Part shown: in pieces, positions 11,949 to 28,618 of the stretch
Position numbering within the stretch: position 1 is the stretch's first letter
Layout: each line of letters starts with the position of its first letter
Source: Apostichopus japonicus
Lineage: Eukaryota > Echinodermata > Holothuroidea > Aspidochirotida > Stichopodidae
Length of the DNA: 64,000 bases
Reading direction: 5' to 3'
NCBI RefSeq assembly: GCF_037975245.1
Contig: NC_092579.1
Location: 8,214,001-8,278,000 of the forward strand
Position numbers and translations under genes: made by a program
Notes under the pieces: generated by a model
What the model saw: the letters and a program-made list of their open reading frames with translations, nothing else
Databases searched by the model: none
What the model was told of the DNA's origin: nothing

Positions 11949-12242
11949 AGTTGAGTGGATAAGGTTTCTCCTCTTCTTAAAAGCGAAGCAAAATCAATTA
12001 ACAGCATATTGGGATTAATGATAGAGGTGTTTGTTTTGATTAACTTCTTTATACAACAACCTTACGTGGCATTGTATTGTATATCGTACAATACAATTGA
12101 ATACATTACACATAATTGCATGCATCAATAATTATTAATTTAAGTATAGATTGTTCTGAAAGTTGCATTTCTGAAATTACTATATAACTTCTTTCACGAC
12201 GGCGGATAAGGATCAAATAGAAACCAATCAAGGAGTAATAAA

Positions 12243-12859
12243 CTCCATATTTGATAACAAAAATACTATTTCTATGGATCACGAAGTTCTTTAATTTTAT
12301 TAATAATTTTAAACTCATCAAGATTAGTCTATTATAGTATAGAGTACTTCGTACTTTAACTCATCCGGCCTAACTGTATAAAACTGTATGTATATGCTTT
12401 ATAAATCTAACTTGACCGTTTTTGATAAGTCACCCTTTTCACTTGCTTTTAGATTGAAATTATATTCTATAAGAAAGTTCTATTCTTTCTATTTCGAAAT
12501 GGATGCATCGATAGATGTGAAGCTCAAAAAATGACAAAAATGAAAATAATTAGCAGTTTCAGTGAAAATTTTATTGTAATTTTTTACGTAAATTTTTTTT
12601 GCGCATTATTATTCCACATCAAATTGAGGGAAGGCTGGTGAATTACATATTTACAAGGCAGTAACATCTCAATTAGGTAATACACGTATGTATGGCCAAC
12701 GGAAACGGAAGTTCTGCTTGCTCACAGGAACAAGCTGTTTGTAACAAAATATGCATTATTTATTAAAGCTGTGGAAACGTATACCATTTTAGGCAACCTT
12801 TTATGTGATGCATACTCAAAGAAGGTTACTCAAGTCTGGTTTTGATAATGGGTTGTTTT

Positions 12860-12922
<63 letters not shown>

Positions 12923-14193
12923 TATATATATAAATAATATATATATATATATATATATATAAATATATACTCCCCCTCTTCTTTTCCTCCCATCCCCCCC
13001 CCCCCTCCTCCTCTCATAATAAATAATCCACACTACTAAAATAATACAAAGATCCTACTGCTGGCGGTTTCTATATGATGTAGTTTCTTTGAATTATTCT
13101 GTTCATATATTAGTAAAATACATGCCAGCGATATGAATATTAATAAGCAGGAATGTATACCATTTTTGTATAAAGGTAAAAGAAAAGGAAAGAAAGCGAA
13201 TATTGTTCAGTACTCGTTATAGGAATGTATAATGAAAAGTTACTCGATTAAAGCCAAAATATACAATAACCGTCATCATCTACCGAGATTTTTATTTATA
13301 TTCTTAAATTAATCCGTGAGATTATTTTACATCAGATAACATGTGCATCACTTCCACTATACTACTTGAATTTGATAATTAGTGGACCAATATCTCGATT
13401 TCCCCTCCTACCTCCCCCACCTTTGAATCAAATCTTTCGCCTGCATATCTAGTAACATAATTGAATTAAATATTAATAAACAATAAAATTGGAAGCCAAA
13501 TCACAAAGCTGGATAAAAGATTATATTCGGGGATAGCACACATGTCGGGGAAATTGATACCTCGTTATGGCTCAAGTATGCATGGTTATTGCTACTATAC
13601 TATAGCTGCTGAAACTTTTAACACTGTTGGATTTTGTCTCAAATGGCAGCCGACGAAGCAAGGGCAACCCTAGAATCAATGGGCCTCTATTAACACATCC
13701 AAGCAAGACAAACCAAACTTCTCTTTCTATACCCCTGCGAATATTTATTAGTGGAGAGAGGGGCGGGGTGCGAGCGGGGGAGGGGGGGGGGTGGCATGCG
13801 GTGTCTTGGGGCTAAAGATCGTGTTAATCTGTCACTTTTGTGTAGCCGACTTGTCTTCTTCATGTTGATAGCAATGAACTGTGTTGTTCTCTAGGTTATT
13901 GTAAATTTGATTCCAACCACCATTTTAACACCTCTTGTACGATTCCATATTCGGCACTTTCTCATCATCAATGTCGTTATTGTTATTTTGATATAGCAAT
14001 GAAGGGTCGAAATTTATAGAGCAGTGAAAATTATCATATCCGAGATTTTGCCAATGGACCAATAAGTTTCTGGCTTTAACAGTGCCAAAAATAAACATAT
14101 TTGATTTTCTGCCGTTAGTCGAAATTGTTTTCTTGCCCCGAAAAAGACTCTTTATATGTCTTGAACTCCATACTGTTTTAATTTACAATTGTC
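12243..14193. other. Intergenic, unit A, between convergent genes
   Basis: No gene seen. It contains a long (TA)n tract (12862-12964), a C-run and a G-rich stretch near 13757-13800, all duplicated in unit B with length changes. Frames here are tyrosine/isoleucine repeats of the microsatellite. Confidence 0.7.
12862..12964. repeat. (TA)n microsatellite
   Basis: Long TA tract with AAATA interruptions. The unit B equivalent (28565-28637) is shorter. Confidence 0.95.
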
Positions 14194-14394
14194 TTTATTT
14201 ACATCACGTGATCAATTATGTTGAATTTCAGCTCATTTAAATTATCAATTGGAAATATTTTCAAATCTAATTACAAGGATATGGTTTAAGAGATTTAAGA
14301 TATCTGATTTAAACTGTAAATTGCTTCTTCTTTCTAAAATATTTTACGTTAATACGTGTTTTCCTCCTACTTCTTCTTCTAAACAATGAATAAG

Positions 14395-16202
<1,808 letters not shown>

Positions 16203-16594
16203 CTATAACTAATATAAAATAACAAGTTACACGTTCTTCTAATTTGCATAATAAATCCCTCGATAGTAAGCTGCATCATGATGGTTAATTTTTTAAGGTA
16301 ATATTTCTGTTTTATTGTCGAAAATGTGATTTATTTTGCATAAACATTATGACGTAGACTTGAACAAGTAGAAGCGTAGTTTGTAGTAACTGAGGGTGCA
16401 CCACTTCGATATAGCAATAAACAATGACATTATGTGACAAAGCACCACTTACAGTGTTTGGGGAAGTACAATAATTAAAAGAAATTGTGAGATGCCAGCA
16501 GTCTTTACAACTAACTTTAGTTTAGTATATCGGAAAGAACCTATGATACCCGTTTTAAAGAAATATCACTCACAACAGAGCATGGGCATGAACA

Positions 16595-17996
16595 CTGGCG
16601 GATCCATGGGGGCCAAGGGGGGCCATGCCCCCGCCCCCAAGGTGAGCCAAAAAGTGTTTCCGAACATCCGCTAAATCATATGATTGGAAATTTAAAAAAT
16701 CGAGAGGAATAGCAGTGGTAGACTAATCTAAACCTTTTCGTTTTCTGGTTTAAAATTAAATGCAGAGCTTCCAACTGACCCGCAATTCGAGGGAATTAGA
16801 CCCGCATTCTAACACCCAAACCCGCTGACCCGCACAAGCGTCCGAAAAATCCGCATTGTAATTGTCAAGTATACATAAAAAAAATTGCATCAAATTTTGA
16901 CTTAGCAACCATCATTTCTTTAGCATTTAGCATAATAGAGTATAAAACCTCCTTTACAGCATCATTTGAACCTCAAATTAGCCTATATTTCTTTTCATTG
17001 GGGCGAGCAGCGAACATTTTCATGCCACGGGAAAGAATGAATTATCACCTACTATTCAATTTATTGATGTTACACACAAAAAAATGCATATTTCTCAGAA
17101 AATTTTGGGTGACAAAAGCCTTTCTAAGTGCCACCATTTTACATGTAGGCATCACCAGGATTCCAAAAAATTTCAAAAGGGGAGGGGGACACCCCCTCCC
17201 ATTATACCCCTCCCCCAGGACGGCGATTCGTGGCATGGACCAGCATTTGCCTTCTCAAGAGTTGGGAGCTATGTAAATGTATGAGCATGAGGATTTACAG
17301 TTTGGCTCCAATGACAATCGATGGTGTTTGATCTAGTGGTTAGTTTTGTTTGATTAGACACTGTCATAAAAACAGATAAGTAAGGGACGAAGTACCAGCG
17401 GTTGTCACGGTAACCGAAAATTAATAAGCCCACCATACACTGAAGATATATAGCTCTTCTTGAATACAATATTCCATGAATGGATATTAATTGAAAACCC
17501 ATGATAAAGAAGCTGCCATACGGTTTAACCATTATTTGTACACTGCTTCTTGTCTGATGCCGGTAAATCTGATCTAGTTTCGAATGAGGTGTAACAGAAG
17601 TGTTAGACACCACCATCGATCCCAGAAAATACACACACAGCTTGCCACCGTCGGTAATTAGACACCAGTGTACAGTCAATACATGCAGCTACGGTCAATA
17701 CCCACAACACATTGTACATATAGCAGTGATGGACATCTCAGGTACAGATAAAAGATAACAAGGGGTATCACGTTTCATTACTGTCTGCATTTTGTAGCGA
17801 CAAGAAAAAAATTCACTTGCAAGCAACGGAAAGTTACCTTTTTTCAGAGGGCGGCACGTGGTTTGGGGCTAGTCTTCAATGCCTTTATCGTTTACATGTG
17901 TTTATCATCACCTATATTTAATTACTGATGATATGACAGTTTTCCCACAAATTCAACTTGCTCAAGTCTCTAATATTTTTTTGTTTAATCAAGTTC
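16595..17996. other. Spacer between the duplication units
   Basis: It starts exactly at the right homology edge with CACTGGCGGATCCATGGGGG, resembling a hAT terminus, and contains C/G-rich hairpin sequence (16606-16640 and 17177-17222) like the interior of the hAT MITEs here. A stretch at 17301-17550 is shared with the tektin intron at 37324-37572. No gene is supported. Confidence 0.6.
17301..17550. repeat. Dispersed repeat shared with tektin intron 1
   Basis: About 250 bp, beginning TTGGCTCCAATGACAATCG and ending TTTGTACACTGCTTCTT, nearly identical in the same orientation to 37324-37572. No terminal inverted repeats or target duplication are evident. It may be an uncharacterised repeat, or a piece of the tektin locus carried into the duplication junction. 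Confidence 0.8.
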
Positions 17997-18153
17997 AAAC
18001 GACTTCCTTGTCTCTTGGCGTAAACAATTGTTTTCTATCATTCGGCCTGCTTCGCTCATAGAAGTAACATTTATTGTCTATATATGCACACTGAAACTTT
18101 CTCATCTTTAGCTTAGTGGAAACGTGAAAGGAATTATATAACGCCTTGAACGG

Positions 18154-18559
18154 ATGGCGACTACAAAGTATAACTCTATATGTATTTCTACTGAAAAAGT
18201 TACGCCTTCCGCCAAAAAGTTTCCTGTGGCTTTTTGGCTGATCGTTAAAGGCCTTTGGCTGTTCCATTACAAATCGGTCGTTCAAGACAGAAAATGCTTT
18301 AAATGTAGCGTCCATAAATTGATGAGGAACAGGAAAGAGCGCCTCCGACCAGACGGCCCACCAAGGACCAAGGTTGAAGTGATTGATTCGTTGCTTCTGT
18401 CTTACGATAGAAACGACGACAAACGGTTTCGGAAGGAAGAGGCCAAATCGAATCTATCTGTAAATATTCAAGATGGCGATTGTGAGGTCTGTGAGGTCTG
18501 TGATACTGAGTGGTGGGATTATTTTGGCAGGACCTGTAGATATACGGAAGAAGACATCG
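18154..18559 (+). CDS. GRL receptor copy B, candidate first coding exon
   Basis: Counterpart of 2246-2651, with the same ATG, length and GTGAGT donor. It differs at two residues: ERLRPDG here versus ECLQPDG in copy A. The duplicated block begins only about 157 bp upstream, so the TATA and GC boxes of copy A are absent. Any transcription must use spacer sequence or read-through. Confidence 0.45.
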
Positions 18560-20289
18560 GTGAGTAATGTCAGTTATTCAAATACTGCGACAGGTGATAT
18601 TGTCTGATAACGTAATGTACTCGTAATTATGTACCATAAAAACATCTCTCTCGAGAGAGAAAAACACACCATAAGAAGATCATGGATTTATGGCAAGTAC
18701 GGTACGTCCGGGGATTGGGTGCACAAAAAAAAAGTCACAGAAATGACGAAAACAACTGTGAAAGGATGTTATAGCCTATGGTGTGATGATCTCCCAAACG
18801 CCTATATACTAAAACCTGAAACAACAACATTTCTGAAAGGAAGGAATTTGGAAGAAAGAAAGAAAGAAAATAGGACTCGAAGCTTTCCAACTAAATATTT
18901 GTATTCAGGTAATATTAGCATGTTAAATATCTGGGCGACAAGACTTTGATAATCAAATTGATCAATAAGCCCTACTCGTACAGTAATCTTCATTTTTTCT
19001 TGAAAAATAAATTATCTCGGAAACTCGGAAACTCTTTTAACCAATAGTGGTAATTTTAGCGCTTATGGTCGGTATTAAACTGTAAATAATTGTTATTGAA
19101 ATTTTATATAAACTGTTCCTACATGGACAAACGTATACACGCTGCCTTTGAAAATCTAACAATACTTCTGCAGTCGTTATACATAACCGTATAATAGCAA
19201 TAAGCGGTTCAAGCGTGTCAGTGACACATGGCACCCAGGATTGGTTCATACATTTTGAGCCAACGTATCACAACTGCTAGTCACATTTCTGCACGAAAAT
19301 AATTGGATGGTTCTAACATGGCTTATGCCTAAAGTTTGTTTTAGTTTACTACTAACAACTGGTTTTTCTAATTGAAAACTGAACAGCTGTACTTCATATC
19401 CAGATTATGACGGTGCCCTTTTCTCTAAAGTGACACCATTATGGTTTTAGTAAAGGTAAAGGCCCAGCTCTCTTTCTTGGACCGGGCCAGCATTATTCCA
19501 TTGGTCGTGAATTATCAAAGGGGCGGGGGGGGGGAGGGGGTGTTGAGAGACCAGTTCTCATAAAACGGCACCGACCGAGGAGCTAACGACTTCATCGAGT
19601 TAGTATTAGAACTTCAAGCATTGAATACATTTCAAGATATTACTAGCTTGAAACGTTGCAAGTTATGAAACATAACCTGAGCCCAACACATTTTCTCCTT
19701 GTTGGATTATATAACAGTCATGTCCATCTAAAGTAAAGATCCTTTATTGTAATAAAGAAATATGGGATTGTAATCCCTTGTTCATATCATTGTCTAATAA
19801 TAACGGTAAGGCAGAACAGAACAGTTCCGTTTATAGTTTTGTACAACCATACCACGCAATACACTCTGTACTAGCCTTTACATGAGTTACTGGAAGAATT
19901 CACAAACAATGGCATTCTATTTCGTGTCTTCAATATTTTATGGATATAGTCAAAGTTATCATTTATTGATTGCTCTTCTGTTGATATCTTCTGTTTTGAA
20001 TACTTTCCAAACAATTAACAATACAAACAGATTGAAAGTGAAACTGAATTGTATTACTTTTAGGTCAGTAGGTTATATTCACCAGAGAGCACAATAAACA
20101 GAAAACTGAGTTACCATCAAGCACGACAAAAGCAAGTGTGTCTTTTCCCGATTTCTTCAAGCCTCTGTTATATAACCTGGCTATGTATGAGGATGCGGGA
20201 AGAGGGGCGGGGGAGGGGGGGGGCCACTCCCCACAAAAAATGACACGTGAAATGGTGAATATATAGATTATCTTTTCATTTATACATAT

Positions 20290-22435
<2,146 letters not shown>

Positions 22436-23036
22436 ATTTACTGAAGTTAAAAAACATTGAAGCTCTTAAAGTGACCACCAAAAATGGTATTGGTTTCAGT
22501 GTCAAACACTGTTAACATTCTATACCTAATTGAAAAGTATAAAAGGAAGGTTTCATATATTCCATTGGCACTGTGACATCATATAGATTCACAAGATGAC
22601 AGCACCAAGCACGAGTTTTTAACGAACTATAATATCTCCCAAAGGGAGCATCCTTAATAAATCAAATAAACAAAAGAATGATGATAATTAGAGGGTTGCA
22701 AACCTTTAATTCTGACGTCATCGTCTTTGAAATGGACAATAGTTGGCGTTTTTTAATATCTAACCGGTAAAACAATGTTGTTTTCAGGAAAGCAAAATAA
22801 ATTTCGTTAATTAGACTCACGTAAGGTTAATGATCATATCGTATTTCCGCGAACCTCCCTCAAATAACTAATGTCTACATCGCTATCACATGCACAAACA
22901 GCTCAAGAAATACACAATTTTTTTTTTTTCTGTAAGTAGATAAGTTAATGACGCTCTTAATTCTCTGAAATGTGTGATTTCCTTGTAACGACGTTCCTGA
23001 ATTCGATCACTTGATACAATGACACAATATTAATAA

Positions 23037-23040
<4 letters not shown>

Positions 23041-23093
<53 letters not shown>

Positions 23094-23198
23094 GTATTTT
23101 AATTTATATAGGTATGTTTATTTATATATGTATATTATATATGTACATGTATATTAAATATTTATATATATATTAAATATTTATATATATATATTAAA

Positions 23199-23263
<65 letters not shown>
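23041..23263. repeat. (TA)n compound microsatellite
   Basis: TA tracts separated by TTAAATATTTATATATA-type units. This is the empty-site counterpart of the Penelope-like insertion in unit A. Confidence 0.9.
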
Positions 23264-23265
<2 letters not shown>

Positions 23266-23449
23266 TGGGTAATCTGTGTGACCATAATAAGAAAGCTTGA
23301 AGGGAGTCGTAGTGATCCTTAAAGTACGTTCACACTGTCATAGTCTCAATAAGGATATGGCTTTTCTTTCCGGGTTCAAGCACTTTGAGCAGTCTGGGGG
23401 CTTACGATACACTAACGTGATTTCAATCACTCTTTTTACACGTGACGAA

Positions 23450-23580
<131 letters not shown>

Positions 23581-23976
23581 CAACGTGAAGAATACCAACC
23601 AGAATAAATAGAAAATGTGCATATAACGATAAAAGGAGGCTAATATAAAGTTTAAAAAAAAAACAATCATTCCTGTTTATATTTGATTAGAACGATTCGT
23701 ACAATAAAAAACTGTAATTACACATATACAATACAGAAATATAAAAAAAGGATCCTGGTGTAAATCTCCCAAGTTACGTTAAACGAGAGCGAAAGCAATA
23801 ATTTTTTGGCTCAAAATAAAGGATATGCATATTTGTGTTTCGGTTGTTTTTGTTCTGATCTCATTATTACTCATATGTTGACAGAAACGCATAAGAGTCA
23901 AAATATATCAATTAACCCACGTGAAAATGAGGTTTAAATAAGTCCAGAATTATGCCTAGCTAACCACCGACGCAAT

Positions 23977-25057
23977 GCCCGGGTCACATCTGCGCGATTC
24001 AACACGCGATTCAACTCGCAACTAAAATCACGCGAATCAGAAAAGTTGCGCTGATTAGGACATTGCTCTATTGCAAATCGACGGCGCAACTTTTATTGCG
24101 CAACAAGTTGATACCCGTGTCTAACTACGCGATTCAACCTTCAATTGTATTGCGAGTTGAATCGCGTGTTGAATCGCGCAGATGTGACCCGGGCGCGAAA
24201 TTATTTTTCCCACTTCGACGCGGCCATATTAGCATAATGGGCGTGGACTATCGGTCGTTGTTACGGCTTATTGGTCCACGTCACAGACTATGAAGTGATA
24301 TCTCTCGGGTGTTTGTTTGGGTGCTGAAAGTTCTCAATTAAGTTACATGTCAGGGATTCTAGTACACGTACCAGTATAATAAATAGTATAGTACAGAGGG
24401 ACATTGCTATTTAGGCATAGTTATAGCAGAAAGCTGCTACTCTAACAGTAACAGCTCCCTGGTTATAGTTAATACAGACGCAAGTGACAACTGTTTAATA
24501 AAATGGGTAGAATATTTCAAGTCCGTAACAATACGAACTAATGATGAAAGCACGTAGGCTCCTTACTGCCGTTTAAAAGGGGGTTCATTTATAAATGAAC
24601 AAATAATTTAGAATGATGGATAAAACAATATGGGGCACAATAGAATACATGTATCTTTGTAGGTTTCTAGCATTGAAAGGTCAGTGGGCCTACCTGGTGT
24701 AATATGAAGTATAATAATCAATACCACGGGAGGTTCATTTATAACTTTCCCAGACCCTGCTGTCACGGGAGGTTCTTTTCCAAACTTTTCCAGTTTGATT
24801 TTGTGATGGAATTTACCTCAAGAGCTCCATAAGACCCGATTGACTGGGAGGAGCAGTCGCACATCATCATGGATCTCATGAAGTCATGTCTTAGGCCTGA
24901 GTATATTAGGCCTGAGTATATTAGCTGAGTATATTATTAAAGAGCTATACGTAAGAGCTCGAAGTCGAAGTCACAAACTTGCCGGCCTGTGACGTATTTC
25001 ATAAGCCACGCCCATGTGGCCGCGTCGAAGTGGGAAAAATAATTTCGCGACCCGGGC
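23977..25057. mobile_element. Outer MITE-like element of a nested pair, unit B only
   Basis: An insertion relative to unit A (empty site near 9369, GCAATGTTAGAG). The right end reads AATTTCGCGACCCGGGC. The left end reads GCCCGGG, then an inserted inner MITE, then CGCGAAATTATTTTTCCC, so the outer terminal inverted repeats match over at least 33 bp (through GACGCGGCCA). No clear target duplication is seen. The 800-bp interior has no long ORF and contains short direct repeats (GGCCTGAGTATATTA) near 24895-24925. Confidence 0.8.
23984..24187. mobile_element. Inner MITE with 38-bp TIRs inserted in the outer element
   Basis: A 204-bp element with perfect 38-bp terminal inverted repeats beginning TCACATCTGCGCGATTCAAC (23984-24021 and 24150-24187). 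It is flanked on both sides by CCCGGG (23978-23983 and 24188-24193), which reads as a 6-bp target duplication of the outer element's own terminus. The interior is non-coding and rich in GCGATTCAAC units. The superfamily is unassigned. Confidence 0.8.
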
Positions 25058-25803
25058 TTAAGAGTAAACATAAACATAACGAATGTATACACTAGCATGC
25101 ATGCATGGACGAAATCCGAATTTGTATCATAAGTTCTCAGTTAGATGCCTCCTACATCAAACCCATCGTTTAGCTGAAACAAAATGTGTTGCATACTAGT
25201 GTGTATAATAACCTGAGGGATGGAGGGGGGGGGGGGGTGGAGGGGTGAAATGCACGTGGTAACACAATGCCATGAATTGATTTACCATTTCGGGGGTCGC
25301 ATAGTAAAGAAAAAAGTATATATGTGTATATTATTGTTATCGCAAACAGGAAGCCGATCGATATCAAACTTTGGCTATTGGATGTACATAGCCTTTACCT
25401 GGGTATTGGAATTCTAGCCACCGTGAGTGATGACGTCATAACGTCCGCCGTCAAAGCTCAAATAGCCACATCGTGCGATGAGATATGCAAGGCTAGAAGG
25501 ATTGCCAATCATATTCATATTACTATTATCTTAAAGCAGTTATTTGGGTTGGTTTTGAAACTTTCCCGAAACCATTTGTTATTATAAGATCGCACTCACA
25601 ATGTAGTTCTATACTAAATGAAGAAACCTAAAATGTTTGAAAATCTATGACATTAATTTGTAATGTGCTTTTCTGGCGAGGATAGGCTGAGAATCCAAAG
25701 TAGTATCACTAAATTATTCGCTGTTGTGTTGGTACGGTGGGAAATTTATGGTCGTCTAACGTTGCATCATTTCCAAGCTTCTTAGTGGAATGTTGCTCGT
25801 GGA

Positions 25804-26043
25804 GTGTTAGCTCAGTGGTTAACGCCGGTGCCTTCCAATCATAAGGTCCCCGGTTCGAGTGACTCCAAGATTAATGTATGTCGTCCAGTTACAGAGTTGT
25901 TGACAATTGACAATTCATAATCACGGACGTTAAATATGAATGTAAGAGACTGACTTCGGTCAGCTTGCGGCTTTGATAAGCCAACGAGGCTTCTTCGCGA
26001 GCTCCTGCTTGCAGGAGGGTCTAAAATAAAAATAAAACAAAAA
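25804..26043 (+). mobile_element. tRNA-derived SINE, family 1, unit B
   Basis: Near-identical to the unit A copy at 10111-10350, with the same A/B boxes, body and A-rich tail and the same position relative to GRL exon 2. It was copied by the segmental duplication rather than by retroposition. Confidence 0.85.
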
Positions 26044-26079
26044 GGTGCAAGCGGTTATACGTTTGGATTCTCTCAACAG

Positions 26080-27651
26080 GTGTCACGCGATGGAACCATA
26101 AAGGAAGCGGTCTTCTCTCCATGGGGATGATAACCGTTTTCCTCTCAGCAAGTTTCTACGACATCATTTTCAACATGGTAAAAATGTGGGCTCATTCTGA
26201 AGAAATCATCAACTTAATCAATAAATTGTGTTTGCTGACGCTTCTTGCGTCATACTTTTTGGTGGCGCTGTTATCAAAACTTCGAAGTCATATGAAAGGG
26301 GATGTTCCTTGCCTTGCGTGGGCGACAACTTGGAACGTGAGATATCTCATTAAAAGAGCTCAACTTTTGGATTTACCGACTAAAGGTTAGTTTATTTCCA
26401 TTATCTACAAAAAAAGAAAGAAAGATTTCTCAGATATACAGAAAAGTCAATAAAGGTTTTTTCTTCTTTTCGTACACGCAATTAAAGTATGTACACGTAA
26501 TGAACACTAGAAAAAAATATGTTTTTAATATTACACGACAGCAACCATGAGAGGAAAAAAAACAACCCGGAAGAAAATTCCAAGAATTTCATGTTAAATA
26601 TGCCTATTTATTTTTTATATATTTAAATCTCGTATCAGCTAATCTGAACATTGATAATTTTCGAGTAATATATGAATGAAAACCCCTGACTTACAATGTG
26701 AATGTACAAATATTTAGGCTTTAAACTTTGAGGTTATGGATGGAGTACTCAACACGTGACTTTAAATATAATATCAATCATAAAAAATGTTCTAGTATTA
26801 CACGGATAGGTAAATTTTCCGGTATTTAAATTTCTTGTTTTTTTCTCACATTTTTCCATCGGTCTCTTTGAAATGACTTTCCTTTATTTTTATTTTCTTC
26901 CAAAGGAATGCCTGGTAAATATTTTCTCTTCCTCTGTATGCTATGGCCGTTCTTAAACTCTTGTTACCGCGCCATCATTTATTTCTACCTAAGCGAGTGT
27001 GAATTTGACAGTCACGTGGTGACGACTGCCCTCTTTGGAATTATTATGATGGAGACTTGGGGACTGTTCGTCTACCTCATCTACTTCATCCGGGTATCAT
27101 TCCAGAGGCAGTTTTCTCTCATCCTAGTGTACCTCCGGGATTTCGAGGGTCACATTGATCGTTGCCGAGGGGCGATTCTATGTGCATTTGCAGATTATAA
27201 CCTATTTAAAACTTTCTGTAACGGATATTTCTTGCTAACCTTCCCCGTGATCGTCATTGGATTGACGTCACACATCACATGGCAGTACTTACTTTATCAA
27301 GTTTGTGCGACGGACTTGTCGATCATGAAAACTCAAAATTTTCTCCGATGGTTAGTACTGTCCGAGATATCGATGGCGCTCTTCTTATATATCTTCGCAA
27401 GTGGTGGCATGAGTGTCAACTACCTTGGCCTACAGTTACATTCGAACGTTTTGAAGTTAAAATCAGCAGCGCATGCTCTCTTTTGGGATGAAATTGTGCA
27501 AGTCGTCGATACGACGAACAGAGGGTCTCAATTATTGTACCTAAGCGTATTTTTCTCAACTGTTGGTATCTTTATGTCGCTTCAATTTAATGATCAAGAT
27601 GTCACGTATATGAATGCGCGGTATAACACAACAAATATGACGATTTGCTGA
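26080..27651 (+). CDS. GRL (gustatory-receptor-like) 7TM protein copy B, exons 2-3
   Basis: Exon 2 is 26080-26385 and exon 3 is 26906-27651, with the same splice sites and phases as copy A; with 18154-18559 the model gives 485 residues. Exon 3 is identical in protein to copy A, with one synonymous base change (GTG to GTC). Exon 2 has five differences, all amino-acid changing: L to F, N to I, L to F, E to V in the first 20 residues after the ATG at 26121, and S to T at the exon end. All seven membrane segments, the TM7 SLQF end and the C-terminal sequons are kept. The coding sequence looks functional, but the duplicated block lacks the promoter of copy A. A possible poly(A) signal lies at 27940. 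Confidence 0.55.
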
Positions 27652-27945
27652 AGTTGAGTGGATAAGGTTTCTCCTCTTCTTTAAAGCGAAGCAAAATCAA
27701 TTAACAGCATATTGGGATTAATGATAGAGGTGTTTGTTTTGATTAACTTCTTTATACAACAACCTTACGTGGCATTGTATTGTATATCGTACAATACAAT
27801 TGAATACATTACACATAATTGCATGCATCAATAATTATTAATTTAAGTATAGATTGTTCTGAAAGTTGCATTTCTGAAATTACTATATAACTTCTTTCAC
27901 GACGGCGGATAAGGATCAAATAGAAACCAATCAAGGAGTAATAAA

Positions 27946-28562
27946 CTCCATATTTGATAACAAAAATACTATTTCTATGGATCACGAAGTTCTTTAATTT
28001 TATTAATAATTTTAAACTCATCAAGATTAGTCTATTATAGTATAGAGTACTTCGTACTTTAACTCATCAGGCCTAACTGTATAAAACTGTATGTATATGC
28101 TTTATAAATCTAACTTGACCGTTTTTGATAAGTCACCCTTTTCACTTGCTTTTAGATTGAAATTATATTCTATAAGAAAGTTCTATTCTTTCTATTTCGA
28201 AATGGATGCATCAATAGATGTGAAGCTCAAAAAATGACAAAAATGAAAATAATTAGCAGTTTCAGTGAAAATTTTATTGTAATTTTTTACGTAAATTTTT
28301 TTTGTGCATTATTATTCCACATCAAATTGAGGGAAGGCTGGTGAATTACATATTTACAAGGCAGTAACATCTCAATTAGGTAATACACGTATGTATGGCC
28401 AACGGAAACGGAAGTTCTGCTTGCTCACAGGAACAAGCTGTTTGTAACAAAATATGCATTATTTATTAAAGCTGTGGAAACGTATACCATTTTAGGCAAC
28501 CTTTTATGTGATGCATACTCAAAGAAGGTTACTCAAGTCTGGTTTTGATAATGGGTTGTTTT

Positions 28563-28618
<56 letters not shown>

